From Deltaproteobacteria bacterium (GTDB lineage: Bacteria > Desulfobacterota > Dissulfuribacteria > Dissulfuribacterales > S140-46): a DNA stretch of 7,140 nucleotides. Shown here piece by piece: positions 6,516-7,140 of this stretch (its first letter is position 1; each line of letters begins with the position of its first letter). The notes beneath the pieces are model-generated. The model saw only the letters and a list, made by a program, of their open reading frames with translations, searched no databases and was not told the origin of the DNA. Position numbers and translations under genes: made by a program. The stretch covers positions 1 to 7,140 of the forward strand of contig WFVQ01000166.1 in NCBI GenBank assembly GCA_015491585.1, in the 5' to 3' direction.

Positions 6516-7139
6516 ATGAAGGGGAAAGGCCTATTAACTGCGGTGGTGCTCTCTGCGCTCATGTTGGCGGGAGGGACCTGCTTGGCAGGGGACTCGTGTA
6601 TCGATTGCCATTCCAAGATCTCCCCGGGCCAGGTCCAGGATTGGCGTGTCAGCAAGCACGCTAAAAACGATATCAGTTGTTCAGTTTGTCACGGGAACAA
6701 ACACAAAAACGCCAAAGATTATCAGAAAGCGGTATTACCTGACGAACACAAGTGCGCTGAGTGCCATGAGACCCAGTTCAACCAGTTCAAAAAAGGCAAG
6801 CACCAGTTCGGCTGGACCTCCATGAACGCCATGCCCGTCACCCACCTTGAGCCCGACATCCTCATGGAAGGTGGCAGAGGCTGCGGCGGCTGCCACAACA
6901 TGGGGATCAAGACCGAGGCCCAGAAAAAAAAGCTGAGGGATAAGGGCTACCGTTACCAGAACAACTCCTGCGACGAGTGCCACACCCGCCACAGCTTCTC
7001 AAAGAAAGAGGCATTGGATCCCCGCGCGTGCCAGCAGTGCCACATGGGCTACGACCATCCGCAGTGGGAGATGTGGAGCAGTTCCAAGCACGGAAGCAGG
7101 TGGATGGTCAAGCAGCTGGCAGGTGGCCTGCCTGCTTGA
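6516..7139 (+). CDS. Octahaem HAO/epsilon-Hao-like multihaem cytochrome c, apparently truncated
   Basis: This is a secreted c-type cytochrome. A signal peptide (about 1-24: basic start, hydrophobic 6-20, likely cut near CLA-GDS) precedes six CxxCH haem sites at Cys28, Cys55, Cys80, Cys123, Cys152 and Cys172. The spacing and flanking blocks (SKHA, GKHQFGW, GCGGCH, CHTRHSFS, CQQCHMGYDHPQWEMW and SSSKHG) resemble the N-terminal part of octahaem hydroxylamine oxidoreductase-family proteins, including epsilon-Hao, which reduce nitrite or hydroxylamine in the periplasm. The fourth site (123-127) would correspond to the catalytic haem. Family members are about 500 residues with eight haems; here a TGA at 7137-7139 ends the frame after 207 residues, just before the expected seventh-haem region. 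So this is a truncated gene, a frameshift or sequencing error, or a stop that is read through. It is divergent from the hydrogenase operon. Family assignment is from recalled motifs; the substrate is not proven. Confidence 0.8.
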   Translation: MKGKGLLTAVVLSALMLAGGTCLAGDSCIDCHSKISPGQVQDWRVSKHAKNDISCSVCHGNKHKNAKDYQKAVLPDEHKCAECHETQFNQFKKGKHQFGWTSMNAMPVTHLEPDILMEGGRGCGGCHNMGIKTEAQKKKLRDKGYRYQNNSCDECHTRHSFSKKEALDPRACQQCHMGYDHPQWEMWSSSKHGSRWMVKQLAGGLPA

Positions 7140-7140
7140 C

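Noticed and set aside
1..7140. CRISPR arrays, tRNA or rRNA genes, insertion sequences or other mobile elements
   Set aside because: I saw no regular direct repeats, cloverleaf-like sequence, transposase motifs or terminal inverted repeats; nearly all of the window is covered by respiratory and maturation genes.

Overview
The window looks like chromosomal DNA from an anaerobic or facultatively anaerobic, GC-rich, respiring bacterium. Desulfobacterota (the former Deltaproteobacteria) or a relative fits the combination of a periplasm-facing uptake hydrogenase with multihaem cytochromes, but this taxonomic guess comes from gene content only.

Layout. Positions 1-6334 are one tightly packed leftward operon: small subunit, large subunit and cytochrome b of a group 1 membrane-bound [NiFe] hydrogenase, followed by the maturation genes hypF, hypC and hypD. 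hypD runs off the left edge. The genes are separated by at most 18 bases or overlap by 4-20 bases, which suggests a single transcript with translational coupling. Positions 6335-6515 are a 181-base AT-rich divergent control region. From 6516 rightward lies the N-terminal part of a secreted multihaem cytochrome c resembling the octahaem hydroxylamine oxidoreductase (HAO) / epsilon-Hao nitrite or hydroxylamine reductase family. It carries six CxxCH sites before a stop codon one base from the right edge, so it appears truncated or frameshifted relative to the family.

How the genes fit together. The Tat-exported hydrogenase heterodimer would oxidise H2 in the periplasm and pass electrons through its Fe-S chain to the four-helix dihaem cytochrome b and the quinone pool. 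HypF, HypC and HypD make and deliver the Fe(CN)2CO part of the active site. The divergent cytochrome could be a terminal reductase for nitrogen oxyanions, or an electron carrier, at the other end of such a chain. A perfect 16-base palindrome (CTTGACT-CA-AGTCAAG, 6380-6395) of CRP/FNR-like layout lies between the two transcription units, overlapping the best candidate -35 box of the hydrogenase promoter, and could co-regulate both.

The hydrogenase and maturation genes belong to well-described families. The parts that merit a second look are the broken-looking cytochrome, the shared palindrome, the hydrogenase/HAO-like pairing, and the absence of the hydrogenase-specific endopeptidase gene from its usual place.
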